Assembly (NCBI RefSeq): GCF_042435035.1 | Contig: NZ_JBHMQT010000032.1 | Coordinates: 276,647 to 340,646, forward strand | Length of the DNA stretch: 64,000 nt | Direction: 5' to 3' | From: Sphaerimonospora cavernae | GTDB taxonomy: Bacteria > Actinomycetota > Actinomycetes > Streptosporangiales > Streptosporangiaceae | Shown here: one piece after another, positions 45,641-54,139 of the stretch | Numbering within the stretch: position 1 is the first letter of the stretch | Layout of the letters: each line of letters starts with the position of its first letter | Position numbers and translations under genes: made by a program | Notes under the pieces: generated by a model | Database searches by the model: none | What the model was told of the DNA's origin: nothing | Seen by the model: the letters and a program-made list of their open reading frames with translations, nothing else

Positions 45641-45805
45641 ATGGGCGAGTTCACGACCACGATCGCTTCCAGGCTCGACCAGGCCTACAAGGGTCTCGAG
45701 GAGGCCACCTCGAGCGGCGACGACTTCCTCGCCGACACCCTCACCGCCGAGATCGAGGACTTGCGGCGCCTCGCTGAAGATCACGGCGTTCAGATCCGGC
45801 GCTGA
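45641..45805 (+). CDS. Small conserved-looking hypothetical protein
   Basis: A 54-residue acidic protein (GEFTTTIASRLDQAYKGLEE, then FLADTLTAEIEDLRRLAEDH) predicted to be two amphipathic helices. GAGAGAAGGTGAG precedes the ATG. It is convergent with suhB and separated from it by a clean hairpin, which supports it as a real gene. Function unknown. Confidence 0.65.
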   Translation: MGEFTTTIASRLDQAYKGLEEATSSGDDFLADTLTAEIEDLRRLAEDHGVQIRR

Positions 45806-45810
45806 CCACA

Positions 45811-45832
45811 CAGCGCCGATCACAAGGCGCTG
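45811..45832. terminator. Bidirectional terminator hairpin
   Basis: Perfect 7-bp stem CAGCGCC/GGCGCTG with an 8-nt loop, lying exactly between the stop codons of the small upstream gene and the convergent suhB. Confidence 0.65.
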
Positions 45833-46645
45833 TTAGCCGCGCTCGGGGTCGAGGGGAGCCAGCAGGTCATGCAGCTCCTCGAACAGCCCGGGCGCGGCGG
45901 ACAGCGTCAGTTCCGGATTGGCGGGTTTGCCGTTCAGGCCCGCGATCCGCGCTCCCGCCTCGGCCGCGACCAGCCCGGCGGCGGCCCAGTCCCAGTAGTT
46001 GGCGCCGCGCTCGTAGTAGGCGTCGACGCGCCCGGCGGCGACCGAGCACAGGTCGATCGCGCACGAACCGCCCCGCCTGATGTCCCGGACGACCGGCACC
46101 ACGTCGGCCAGCACCTCGGCCTGCACTCGGCGACGCTCGGCGCCGTATCCGAAACCGGTGGCGACCAGCGCCCTCGACAGCGGGACGCCGGTGTTACACC
46201 GCAGCCGCTCACCCGCCAGCCAGGCTCCGCCGCCCCTGACCGCGGTGAAGATCTCTGCGCGTGGGACGTTGTGGACCACGCCGGCGACGATCTCGCCGTC
46301 CACCTCGACACCGATGCTGACGGCCCAGTCCGGCAGGCCGTACAGGAAGTTGACCGTGCCGTCGATCGGGTCGACCACCCATCTGACGCCGCCCTCACCG
46401 CTCGGGCCGCTCAGGCCCGGCGTTTCGCCGCCCTCCTCGCCGAGGATCGCGTCGTACGGCCTGGCCTGGCGTACGCGGGTGCGGATCAGTTCCTCGGCGG
46501 CGCGGTCGAGCACGGTGACCACGTCGGTCGGGCTGGACTTGGTGGCGAGCACCTCCGGCCGGGCGGGACGTTTGGCGAGGAGCATCTCGCCCGCCTCCCG
46601 CGCGATCGAGACGGCCAGTTCCAGCAGCGCGTCCCCGTCAGCCAT
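45833..46645 (-). CDS. suhB: Inositol-1-monophosphatase family protein
   Basis: Mg2+-dependent sugar-phosphate phosphatase of the SuhB/IMPase family, expected to release inositol from inositol 1-phosphate for phosphatidylinositol and mycothiol. The 270-residue protein has the metal motifs LGEEGGE, WVVDPIDGTVNFLYG and WDWAAAGLVAAEAG. The second ATG (MADGDAL) is used because AGGAG is ~9 nt upstream, whereas it abuts the first ATG. The start overlaps the end of the S9 peptidase gene by 8 bp. Confidence 0.93.
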   Translation of the reverse strand: MADGDALLELAVSIAREAGEMLLAKRPARPEVLATKSSPTDVVTVLDRAAEELIRTRVRQARPYDAILGEEGGETPGLSGPSGEGGVRWVVDPIDGTVNFLYGLPDWAVSIGVEVDGEIVAGVVHNVPRAEIFTAVRGGGAWLAGERLRCNTGVPLSRALVATGFGYGAERRRVQAEVLADVVPVVRDIRRGGSCAIDLCSVAAGRVDAYYERGANYWDWAAAGLVAAEAGARIAGLNGKPANPELTLSAAPGLFEELHDLLAPLDPERG

Positions 46646-48650
46646 CGCGATCATCTCCTTCCTCTCCGGTCGTCTCGCCCAGCACGTGATGGCCCAGGAA
46701 GTCCAGCACGGTCCGGTACCACACGATGATGTTGCCGGGCCTGAGCACCCAGTGGTTCTCGTCGGGGAAGTACAGGAACTTCGACTCGACCTCTGAACGC
46801 CGCAGATCCCACCACAACCGGAGAGCTTCCCCGATCGGCACCCGATAGTCCCGGTCGCCGTGGATCACGAGCATGGGCGTGGCGATGGCGTGCAGCGACC
46901 GGTGCGGCGACAGCCGCTCGTAGCGGGCCGAGCCCGGGGCGCCGAACTCCCGCTGCCAGTACATGGAGGCGTCGGTCGTCCCGGCGAACTGGTCGAGGTT
47001 CCACAGCGAGGCGTGGGTGACGACGGCCTGGAACCGATCGGTGTGCCCGGCCACCCAGTTGGCCATGTAGCCGCCGAACGAGCCGCCCATCGCCGCGATC
47101 CGCTGGTCGTCCACATCCGGGCGCTTGAGGCACTCGTCGGTGATCGTCATCAGGTCGGCGTGGGTGACCGGCCCCCACTCGCCCCAGCCCCTGTCGATCA
47201 TCGCCTGGCCGTACCCCGTGGAAAGGCACGGGTCAGGCAGGAGCACGGCGTAGCCGTGCCTCGCCATGATCCACGGGTTCCAGCGCCAGCTCCAGTCATT
47301 CCAGCTCGTCACCGGCCCGCCGTGGATCCACAGCAGGAACGGCGCGGGATCCTCCGCCGACGCCCCGGCCGGCAGCACCAGCCAGCCCCGCAGCGGAGTG
47401 CCGTCCTCGGCGGTCGACTCGACCTCGGTCAGCGTGCCGGGCAGGTCGAGCCGCGGAGTGGGCGAGGGAAGCTCGGTCACCGAGCCGTCCGTCGCGATCC
47501 GCACCGGCGTGGGAGGCGAGTCGACGGCGCTGCGCAGGGCGTACACCGACCCGGGATGCGCGGAGTCGTCGGGGGCCGGGCACAGCTCCAGGTAGGACCC
47601 GTCGTCGGGGGTCAGCCTGGCCACCGCGGCGGAGTCGATGTCCACCCGGAAGACCGGGCGGCGACCCCGGTGGTCGGCCGCGAAGAAGATCTCCTTCGAC
47701 GACGGCGCCCAGGCGATCGCCGCGGGGAACAGCTCTCCGCCCAGCGCCCGGCCCTCCCCTGTCGTCAGGTCGACCACCCACAGTTCGAGCTTGGCGGACA
47801 TCTCCTCGGTGCCGTGCCGCTCCCGCACGCACGCGACGTGCCGCCCGTCGGGCGAGACCGCCACCGGCCCGCCGAAGTCATGGGAGTCCGAGGCGGCCAG
47901 GGTCCGCCGGGAGCCGCCGGCGACGTCGATGGCGACCAGTTCGAAGCGCAGCTCGCCCTTCGACATCGGGACCCGCCAGGTGGCGATCACCGTCGAGCCG
48001 TCCGGGGTGACGTCGAACGACAGGCGCTCGTCCATCGCCCCGCCCGGCTCGGGCGTGAGATCCCGCGCGGCGTCCAGATCGCGGGCGGGCGCGGCGAACA
48101 GGCGGGTCCGGTCCGGGCCGAGGTCGTGGTCCCAGTAGCGGACCGGGTAGTCCTCGTGCAGGACCGCACTGATCCCGGCCTCCTTGCGGGCCTTGCGGCG
48201 CTCCTCCTCGGTCGCGGCGTCCCCGGGCAGCACCTGCGCGGCGTAGACGATCGTGTCGCCGGCCGCCCTGACTCCTCCGATCCCGCCGGGACGCGTCGCG
48301 ATCCGCCGGGCCTCACCCCTCGGCGGCAGCAGCCACAGCGCCGGAACGTCGCCGTCGCCGGAGTCCTTCACCGTCTCGTCGGGCCGCCGCGACGTGAACA
48401 GCACGCCTCCGTCGGGGGCGAACACCGCGCCCGCCTCCCCCTTCGCCGACCTGGTCAGCCGGTACGGCTCGCCGTCGCCGTCCAGGGGGATCTCCCACAG
48501 CGCGGTGCCGTACGAGATCCTGTCGGGGTTGAGGGACTGGGCCACGGCCACGAGCCGCGTCCCGTCGGGCGAGAGCCGCAGCGACACCACTCGCGGCAGG
48601 GCGACGTATTCCTGGAGATCGGCGAACGGTGCGTCCGGAAATTGGCTCAC
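46638..48650 (-). CDS. S9-family prolyl oligopeptidase / acylaminoacyl peptidase
   Basis: A 670-residue cytosolic serine peptidase. The N-terminal two thirds is a WD40-like beta-propeller (repeats such as LRLSPDGTRLVAVAQ, FAPDGGVLFTSRR, AVSPDGRHVACVRER); the C-terminal alpha/beta-hydrolase has the nucleophile in MGGSFGGYMANWV (Ser524), Asp in VIHGDRDYRVP and His in DENHWVL. No signal peptide. Overlap with suhB suggests a two-gene operon, and the divergent ferrochelatase starts 80 bp away. Confidence 0.92.
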   Translation of the reverse strand: MSQFPDAPFADLQEYVALPRVVSLRLSPDGTRLVAVAQSLNPDRISYGTALWEIPLDGDGEPYRLTRSAKGEAGAVFAPDGGVLFTSRRPDETVKDSGDGDVPALWLLPPRGEARRIATRPGGIGGVRAAGDTIVYAAQVLPGDAATEEERRKARKEAGISAVLHEDYPVRYWDHDLGPDRTRLFAAPARDLDAARDLTPEPGGAMDERLSFDVTPDGSTVIATWRVPMSKGELRFELVAIDVAGGSRRTLAASDSHDFGGPVAVSPDGRHVACVRERHGTEEMSAKLELWVVDLTTGEGRALGGELFPAAIAWAPSSKEIFFAADHRGRRPVFRVDIDSAAVARLTPDDGSYLELCPAPDDSAHPGSVYALRSAVDSPPTPVRIATDGSVTELPSPTPRLDLPGTLTEVESTAEDGTPLRGWLVLPAGASAEDPAPFLLWIHGGPVTSWNDWSWRWNPWIMARHGYAVLLPDPCLSTGYGQAMIDRGWGEWGPVTHADLMTITDECLKRPDVDDQRIAAMGGSFGGYMANWVAGHTDRFQAVVTHASLWNLDQFAGTTDASMYWQREFGAPGSARYERLSPHRSLHAIATPMLVIHGDRDYRVPIGEALRLWWDLRRSEVESKFLYFPDENHWVLRPGNIIVWYRTVLDFLGHHVLGETTGEEGDDRDG

Positions 48651-48729
48651 CGTTCGAACCTACCCGCCTCCCGGGTGATCCCCAAGCCGCTGGCCGCACC
48701 GGCCGCGGCGCGGCATAGGGTTGACGCCC

Positions 48730-49770
48730 ATGGACAGCACCACCGGTAACGCCGGCTATGACGCGCTGGTCGTCGTGTCGTTCGGGGGCCCGGAGGGGCC
48801 CGAGGACGTGATGCCGTTCCTGGAGAACGTCGTACGTGGCCGCGGCGTGCCGCGCGAGCGGCTGCTGGAGGTGGCGGACCACTACCAGAGGTTCGGCGGG
48901 GTCAGCCCGATCAACGCGCAGTGCCGGCAGCTGATCGAGGCGATCGAGGCGGAACCGGCCGTCGGCCTGCCGGTGTACTGGGGAAACCGCAACTGGCACC
49001 CGTTCCTGGAGGACACCGTCCGCAGGATGAAGGACGACGGGGTCCGCAGGGCGGCCGCCTTCGTCACGTCGGCCTACAGCTCCTATTCGAGCTGCAGACA
49101 GTACCTCGACGACATCGCCCGGGCCCGTGCCGCCGTCCCCGATGCACCGGAGATCGTCAGACTGCGGCACCACTACGATCACCCGGACTTCGTCGCGGCG
49201 ATGGCCGACCACACCCGCGAGGCCCTCGGCAGGCTCCCCGAGGGCGTACGGGACACGGCCCGGCTGGTCTTCACCGCGCACAGCATCCCGCTCACCATGG
49301 CCCGTACGGCCGGGCCCGCGGGCGGCGCGTACGAGGCGCAGCTGCGCAGAACCGCCGAGCTCATCGTGGCCGAGGCGGCGCCCGCCGGCCGAGGTACGGG
49401 GCGGGAGTGGGACCTGGTGTGGCAGAGCCGCAGCGGCCCGCCACAGGTGCCATGGCTCGAGCCCGACGTCTGCGACCACCTCGAGGCGCTGCACACCCGT
49501 GGGGTCGGCGCGGTGGTGCTGGTGCCGATCGGGTTCATGTCCGACCACATGGAGGTCGTCTACGACCTCGACGTGGAGGCGGCCGCCGCCGCGGACAAGC
49601 TCGGCATGGCCCTCACCCGGGCGGCCACCGCCGGCGTCCACCCGCGGTTCGTGGCGATGGTCGGTGCGCTGCTGGCCGAGCCGGAGCCCACGGTGTGCCC
49701 CGCCACCTGCTGTCCCAGGCCGCGACGGGATCAGGGCCGGGGCCCGGGTGCGGGGCACGGTCAGGAGTAG
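48730..49770 (+). CDS. hemH: Ferrochelatase (coproporphyrin/protoporphyrin type)
   Basis: Inserts Fe2+ into the porphyrin in the last steps of haem synthesis; in actinobacteria this is usually the coproporphyrin III ferrochelatase (CpfC). 346 residues with VVSFGGPEGPEDVMPFL at the N-terminus, GNRNWHPFLEDTV, TSAYSSYSSCRQY, the FTAHSIP motif with the active-site His, IGFMSDHMEVVYDLD, and a C-terminal CPATCCP Cys cluster that supplies [2Fe-2S] ligands. The gene may be nearly leaderless (a CATAGGGT element is ~10 bp upstream). Its 3' end overlaps the convergent transglycosylase gene by 10 bp. Confidence 0.94.
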   Translation: MDSTTGNAGYDALVVVSFGGPEGPEDVMPFLENVVRGRGVPRERLLEVADHYQRFGGVSPINAQCRQLIEAIEAEPAVGLPVYWGNRNWHPFLEDTVRRMKDDGVRRAAAFVTSAYSSYSSCRQYLDDIARARAAVPDAPEIVRLRHHYDHPDFVAAMADHTREALGRLPEGVRDTARLVFTAHSIPLTMARTAGPAGGAYEAQLRRTAELIVAEAAPAGRGTGREWDLVWQSRSGPPQVPWLEPDVCDHLEALHTRGVGAVVLVPIGFMSDHMEVVYDLDVEAAAAADKLGMALTRAATAGVHPRFVAMVGALLAEPEPTVCPATCCPRPRRDQGRGPGAGHGQE

Positions 49771-50978
49771 GTGCGGGTGTAGGCGTCGGCGAGCGACAGG
49801 ACCCGGTCGACGTAGGCCCAGGAGTGGTTGTAGAACCACACGGCCTTCCTGAGCTTCTCGCCCCCGCGCCCGGCGCCGTTCGCGCACAGGTACTTGGCGG
49901 CGGACGGCACGGCGTCGTAGGCGCTCCAGATGTCGGTCTCGCCGTCCCCGTCGCCGTCCACCCCGTAGGCCTTCCACGTCGCCGGCATGAACTGCATCGG
50001 TCCGAGGGCGCCGGCCGAGGACGGCCCGTTGTTGCGCCCGTGACCGCTCTCCACCTGGCCGATCGCGGCGAGCACGGTCCACGACAGGCCCGGGCACAGC
50101 TCGGCCGACCGCTGGTAGAGCTCCAGGTAGCTCTCCGGCCGCCCGACCAGTCCTTCGGAGGTACGGCTCGGCGTACGGCCGCCGCCGGACGAGGATTTGA
50201 CGGGGACGATCTCGGCGGCGCCGCCGAGCAGGCGCTTCACCCCATTCCGGTCGATCAGGCCGTCCTCGCCGTGTACCAGCACCACGATGCCCTCGGCGAA
50301 GCCCAGTCGTCTCCCGAGATCCTTGCCGATCAGCCCGTCGATGCCCGGAAGCCCGAGGGCCGCCGAGGCGGCCAGGCGCAGCCGGGGCCCGCCGTCCAGT
50401 TGGTACTCCGCGCCCAGGACCAGGCTCAGGCGCTCGGCGGCCGCGCGGTCGGCCACGAACTCGTCCCCGGCGAGGGCGCGCCACACCTCCGGGTGCCGCG
50501 CCACCGCCTTGGGCGTCCACTGGCGGAACCGCGCCGGATCGACCGCGAGCAGGCGCAGAGCCGTACCGGAGACGCGGACGGAGCCGCCGTCGACGGCGGC
50601 GGCCTTCGTCACGTGCGGGAGCTTGGCCATCTCGCGCAACGTCCTGGCGGTCACCTTCGACTGTGCGATCGCCATCAGGCTGGGCGGCGTCACCCGGACG
50701 TCGGCGCCCGCGGCGCCCCCGACGCCCGCGGTTTCCGCGGGGGCGGCGACGACCGGCCGGCTCGACGGCAGCGAGGCGTCGGGCACGAGCGCGGTCTCCG
50801 GCCGGAGCGTGGGAGCCGGCGCCGACGCCCGAGACGGAGAGCGCTCGGCCGCGCCCGCCCCACCCTCGGTGACGAGGAAGAGGCTCCCCATGACGATCAC
50901 CCCGGCGATGGCGACGGCGAGTCCCGCCACAGACGTGCGAAGCGGCACGGACCCGGGAAGATGTCGCACCGGCCCCAC
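49761..50978 (-). CDS. Secreted or membrane-anchored lytic murein transglycosylase
   Basis: A 405-residue cell-wall hydrolase: N-terminal hydrophobic signal/anchor (VAGLAVAIAGVIVMGSLFLV, residues ~17-36), a low-complexity linker, an intermediate domain, and a C-terminal lysozyme-like SLT domain with catalytic Glu in AAIGQVESGHGRNN, then GALGPMQFMPATWKAYG and an acidic DGDGDGETD calcium-binding-like loop, KYLCANG and AVWFYNHSWAYVDRVL. It should cleave peptidoglycan glycan strands outside the membrane. The promoter region contains a BldD-box-like dyad. Confidence 0.9.
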   Translation of the reverse strand: MGPVRHLPGSVPLRTSVAGLAVAIAGVIVMGSLFLVTEGGAGAAERSPSRASAPAPTLRPETALVPDASLPSSRPVVAAPAETAGVGGAAGADVRVTPPSLMAIAQSKVTARTLREMAKLPHVTKAAAVDGGSVRVSGTALRLLAVDPARFRQWTPKAVARHPEVWRALAGDEFVADRAAAERLSLVLGAEYQLDGGPRLRLAASAALGLPGIDGLIGKDLGRRLGFAEGIVVLVHGEDGLIDRNGVKRLLGGAAEIVPVKSSSGGGRTPSRTSEGLVGRPESYLELYQRSAELCPGLSWTVLAAIGQVESGHGRNNGPSSAGALGPMQFMPATWKAYGVDGDGDGETDIWSAYDAVPSAAKYLCANGAGRGGEKLRKAVWFYNHSWAYVDRVLSLADAYTRTYS

Positions 50979-50995
50979 GTTAAACCCTTCGTCTC

Positions 50996-51013
50996 AGTGA
51001 TGGAAAAATCACT
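50996..51013. promoter_or_regulatory. BldD-box-like inverted repeat
   Basis: AGTGAT-GGAAAA-ATCACT, a perfect 6-bp dyad 18-35 bp upstream of the lytic transglycosylase start and ~115 bp upstream of the divergent MFS gene. It fits the BldD consensus AGTGA-N-TCACC remembered from Streptomyces except for the final base. Confidence 0.4.
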
Positions 51014-51129
51014 TGCCACACGATAGGCGGGCCCGGCACGGTCGGCACTGGGTGACGCCGTTCGCGTGCCCGACCGGGGGAACGGTCCGAAGAATCAGGC
51101 CGCCGCACGGCTGCCGAAGGGGATACGAG

Positions 51130-52326
51130 ATGGTAGGGCCGTACCGCGGGCTGTTCGGCACGCCTGGAGCCAGGGGCTTCGTCCTGGCGGGATTCGTAGG
51201 CCGGATCCCCATGTCGATGCTCGGCATCGGGATCATCCTCTTGATATCAGGGCTGACGGGCTCCTACGCGAAGGCGGGCGCGGTGTCCGGCGTCGTGTCG
51301 ATCGCCTTCGCCATCGCGGCGCCCCTGTCCGGCCGCCTCGTCGACCGGTTGGGCCAGGCGAAGGTGCTGGTGCCGTTCGCCCTGGCGCACGCGGCGTCGC
51401 TGTCCGGCCTCATGCTCTGCGCGCACGCGAAGGCCCCGGAGTGGACGTTGTACGCCACCGGCGTGGCGACGGGCGTCTCGGCCACCTCTCTGGGTTCGAT
51501 GGTGCGGGCCCGCTGGTCGCATGCGCTCCGGGACGACCCGTCGAGGCTGCACACCGCGTTCTCGTTCGAGGCGGTGATCGACGAGCTGATCTTCGTCACC
51601 GGCCCCGCATTCGTCACCGCGCTGGCCGTCGCGGTCAATCCGTACGCCGGGCTGATCGTCGCGATCGTCTGCACCGTGTCGGGCACCCTGGCCTTCTCCG
51701 CGTTGCGCGGCACGGAGCCGCCGGCGACGCGGCACCGGACGCACTCCGGCTCGCCGATCGCGATCCCGGGCGTCGCCCTGCTGTCGGCCGTGTTCCTCGG
51801 CGTCGGCGGGGTGTTCGGCTCGATCGACGTCGTCACCGTGGCCTTCGCCGAGGAGCACGGCAACAAGGCGGCCGCCGGCCTCCTGCTCGCCTGCATCTCG
51901 GGTGGCAGCATGATCTCCGGCCTGTGGTACGGCTCACGCCCCTGGAGGATCAGCTTGCGCACCCGGTTCCTGCGGGGGCTTGGGCTGTTCGCCGTGGGGC
52001 TCGCTCCGGTGCTGCTGATGCACGATCTCCGGCTGATGGCGGTGGCGATGTTCTTCGCCGGGTTGTCGATCTCTCCCACCATGATCACCGGTTTCTCGCT
52101 GGTCGAACGCATGGTCCCGACCGGTCAGCTCACCGAGGGCATGGCGTGGCTCTCGACCTCCATCGGGTTCGGCGTGGCCCTCGGCGCGTGGGCGGGCGGG
52201 TGGCTGACCGACGCGTTCGGCACGGGCAACGCCTACGGCTTCACCCTCGTCTGCGCGCTGACCGCCGCGGTCGTCGGCGCGGCCGGTTCCACACTGGTGC
52301 GGGTCGAGGGGCACAGCACCGGCTGA
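51130..52326 (+). CDS. MFS transporter
   Basis: A 398-residue 12-helix major facilitator. The loop 2-3 motif is PLSGRLVDRLGQAKVL (GxxxDRxGxxxx), followed by a large central loop and the second half with MFFAGLSISPTMITGFSL. It resembles actinobacterial drug/metabolite exporters of the same neighbourhood in Streptomyces. The ATG has AAGGGGATACGAG upstream. Substrate unknown. Confidence 0.88.
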   Translation: MVGPYRGLFGTPGARGFVLAGFVGRIPMSMLGIGIILLISGLTGSYAKAGAVSGVVSIAFAIAAPLSGRLVDRLGQAKVLVPFALAHAASLSGLMLCAHAKAPEWTLYATGVATGVSATSLGSMVRARWSHALRDDPSRLHTAFSFEAVIDELIFVTGPAFVTALAVAVNPYAGLIVAIVCTVSGTLAFSALRGTEPPATRHRTHSGSPIAIPGVALLSAVFLGVGGVFGSIDVVTVAFAEEHGNKAAAGLLLACISGGSMISGLWYGSRPWRISLRTRFLRGLGLFAVGLAPVLLMHDLRLMAVAMFFAGLSISPTMITGFSLVERMVPTGQLTEGMAWLSTSIGFGVALGAWAGGWLTDAFGTGNAYGFTLVCALTAAVVGAAGSTLVRVEGHSTG

Positions 52327-52419
52327 CCCCCATCAGTAGGCGATCGGTAGGCAGCGGACCCGATTATGAGTAGTGTTCATATTCGCGATCGGGGGACGCG
52401 CCATTGCGATGGGAGGATC

Positions 52420-53733
52420 ATGGACGCGTTCGTCAACTGGTCGCGGAACCAGTCCGCCACCCCCGCCGAGATCCGCACGCCCGCTTCGGCCGCCGACGTC
52501 GCCCAGGCCGTACGGGACGCCGCGCGCGACGGTCGGCGGGTGCGCATGGTCGGCAGCGGCCACTCGTTCACCGGCGTGGCCCTCACCGACGGCATCCTGC
52601 TGCGGCCCGCCGCGCTGACCGGCCTCCTGGACGCGGGCGACGGGTGGGTCAAGGTCGCCGCCGGAACCCCGCTGCACGTCCTGAACGACGAACTCCACCG
52701 GCGTGGCCTCGCCCTGGCGAATATGGGCGACATCACCGCCCAGACGATCGCCGGAGCCGTACAGACCGGGACGCACGGCACCGGCCGGCGGATCGTCACC
52801 GGCCTCGCCGACCAGGTCGTCGGGCTGGAGATGGTCCTGGCCGACGGCTCGATCACGACCGTGCGCGAGGGCGACGACGGCGAGGCGGGCGACCTGTTCG
52901 CCGCGGCCCGCGTCGGGCTCGGCGCGCTCGGCGTCATCACGGCGGTGACACTGCGGGTGGAGCCGGCGTTCCTGCTGCGCGGGCGGCGCGAGCCGATGCG
53001 GTTCAGCGACGTCCTGGAGTCACTCGACGATCTGACCGGGCAGGCCGACCACCTCGACTTCTACTGGCTGCCGCACACCGACGCCTGCCTGGTCAAGCGG
53101 AACGACCGCAGCCCGGGGCCGGCCGCACCGCCGTCGGCCTTCCGCCGCTGGCTGGACAACGAGCTCCTGGAGAACACACTCTTCGGCGCGGCCTGCGCGC
53201 TCGGCGCCCGACTCCCCCGGGCCATCCCCGGCATCAACGCGGTCTCGGCGAAGGCGCTCGGCCCGTCGGAGTGCGTGGACGCCTCCTACCAGATCTTCGC
53301 GACCGTGCGGCGGGTGCGCTTCCTGGAGATGGAGTACGCCGTCCCGCGCGAGCACCTCGCCCAGGCGCTGCGCGAGGTCCGCGACCTCGTCGAGCGGTCG
53401 GGCTGGATGATCGGCTTCCCCATCGAGGTCCGGGTGGCGCCGCCGTCGGAGGCCTGGCTGTCCACCGCGTACGGCAGGCCGACGGCGTACATCGCCTGCC
53501 ACGTCTACCAGCCAACGCCCAACCCCGCGTACTTCGAGGGCGTCGAGGAGATCATGACGAGACTCCGGGGACGGCCGCACTGGGGCAAACTGCACACCCG
53601 CGACGCCGCCTACCTCGACACGGTCTATCCGAGATTTGGGGAATTCCTCGCGCTGCGCGACCGTCTCGACCCTCACGGACTGTTCGCCAACGATTACCTC
53701 GACCGCGTCCTCGGCGCGCCGCCCGGACGCTGA
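52420..53733 (+). CDS. FAD-linked sugar-lactone oxidase (D-arabinono-1,4-lactone/L-gulonolactone oxidase family)
   Basis: A 437-residue VAO-type flavoprotein. The FAD domain has VRMVGSGHSFTGVALTDG, in which the His of the HSF motif is the usual covalent FAD attachment site, NMGDITAQTIAGAVQTGTHGTG (core AGAVQTGTHGTG) and GLGALGVITAVTLRVEP. The C-terminal ALO domain ends HTRDAAYLDTVYPRFGEF...DPHGLFANDYLDRVLG (key LFANDYLDRVLG). Oxidises a polyol or aldonolactone with O2; exact substrate unknown. The ATG follows GGGAGGATC. Confidence 0.9.
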   Translation: MDAFVNWSRNQSATPAEIRTPASAADVAQAVRDAARDGRRVRMVGSGHSFTGVALTDGILLRPAALTGLLDAGDGWVKVAAGTPLHVLNDELHRRGLALANMGDITAQTIAGAVQTGTHGTGRRIVTGLADQVVGLEMVLADGSITTVREGDDGEAGDLFAAARVGLGALGVITAVTLRVEPAFLLRGRREPMRFSDVLESLDDLTGQADHLDFYWLPHTDACLVKRNDRSPGPAAPPSAFRRWLDNELLENTLFGAACALGARLPRAIPGINAVSAKALGPSECVDASYQIFATVRRVRFLEMEYAVPREHLAQALREVRDLVERSGWMIGFPIEVRVAPPSEAWLSTAYGRPTAYIACHVYQPTPNPAYFEGVEEIMTRLRGRPHWGKLHTRDAAYLDTVYPRFGEFLALRDRLDPHGLFANDYLDRVLGAPPGR

Positions 53734-54139
53734 CGCCAAGGGCGCGTAAAGTCGCGATCCAGGGTCCGGTGCCCCCGCGTGTCGCGTTGCCCTCGCCAGA
53801 CCTTCGGATGGGCAGATTGCGGAGCACGGGTCCGCCCGAACCCGGCGCGCCACTCGAACCGAGGGAGCAAGCGACGATGGAAGCCTTGGAAGCCTTCCAC
53901 GCGACAGGGCGCGCGTGCCGTCTCGGGCGACACGCCCCTCTCTCTCGCGACTTGGACTCTCATCACCGCGGGGTTGTGGCAAGGTGAACGGGACAAAAGT
54001 GACTGGAGTCACGACGACTGCCACGCCCCCAGGCAAGGCGAAGTTCGGACATGCCGGGTACGGTGCTGGAAGGCAACCGGCTCACACGAGAGACTCGAGG
54101 GTCCGGGGGAAGACGCAGCACGACGACGAAGGGACTCGC
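53734..54139. other. 406-bp intergenic region before sepH, no gene seen
   Basis: Between the oxidase and sepH no reading frame with convincing codon use or ribosome site is visible. The stretch contains a short direct repeat TGGAAGCCTT-GGAAGCCTT (53879-53900) and a GTGACTGGAGTCAC dyad at 53999-54012, and presumably carries the sepH promoter. Confidence 0.5.

Noticed and set aside
51036..51129. Possible riboswitch in the MFS gene leader (G-rich stem-loops)
   Set aside because: Several hairpins can be drawn, but the sequence does not fit any riboswitch consensus I can recall.
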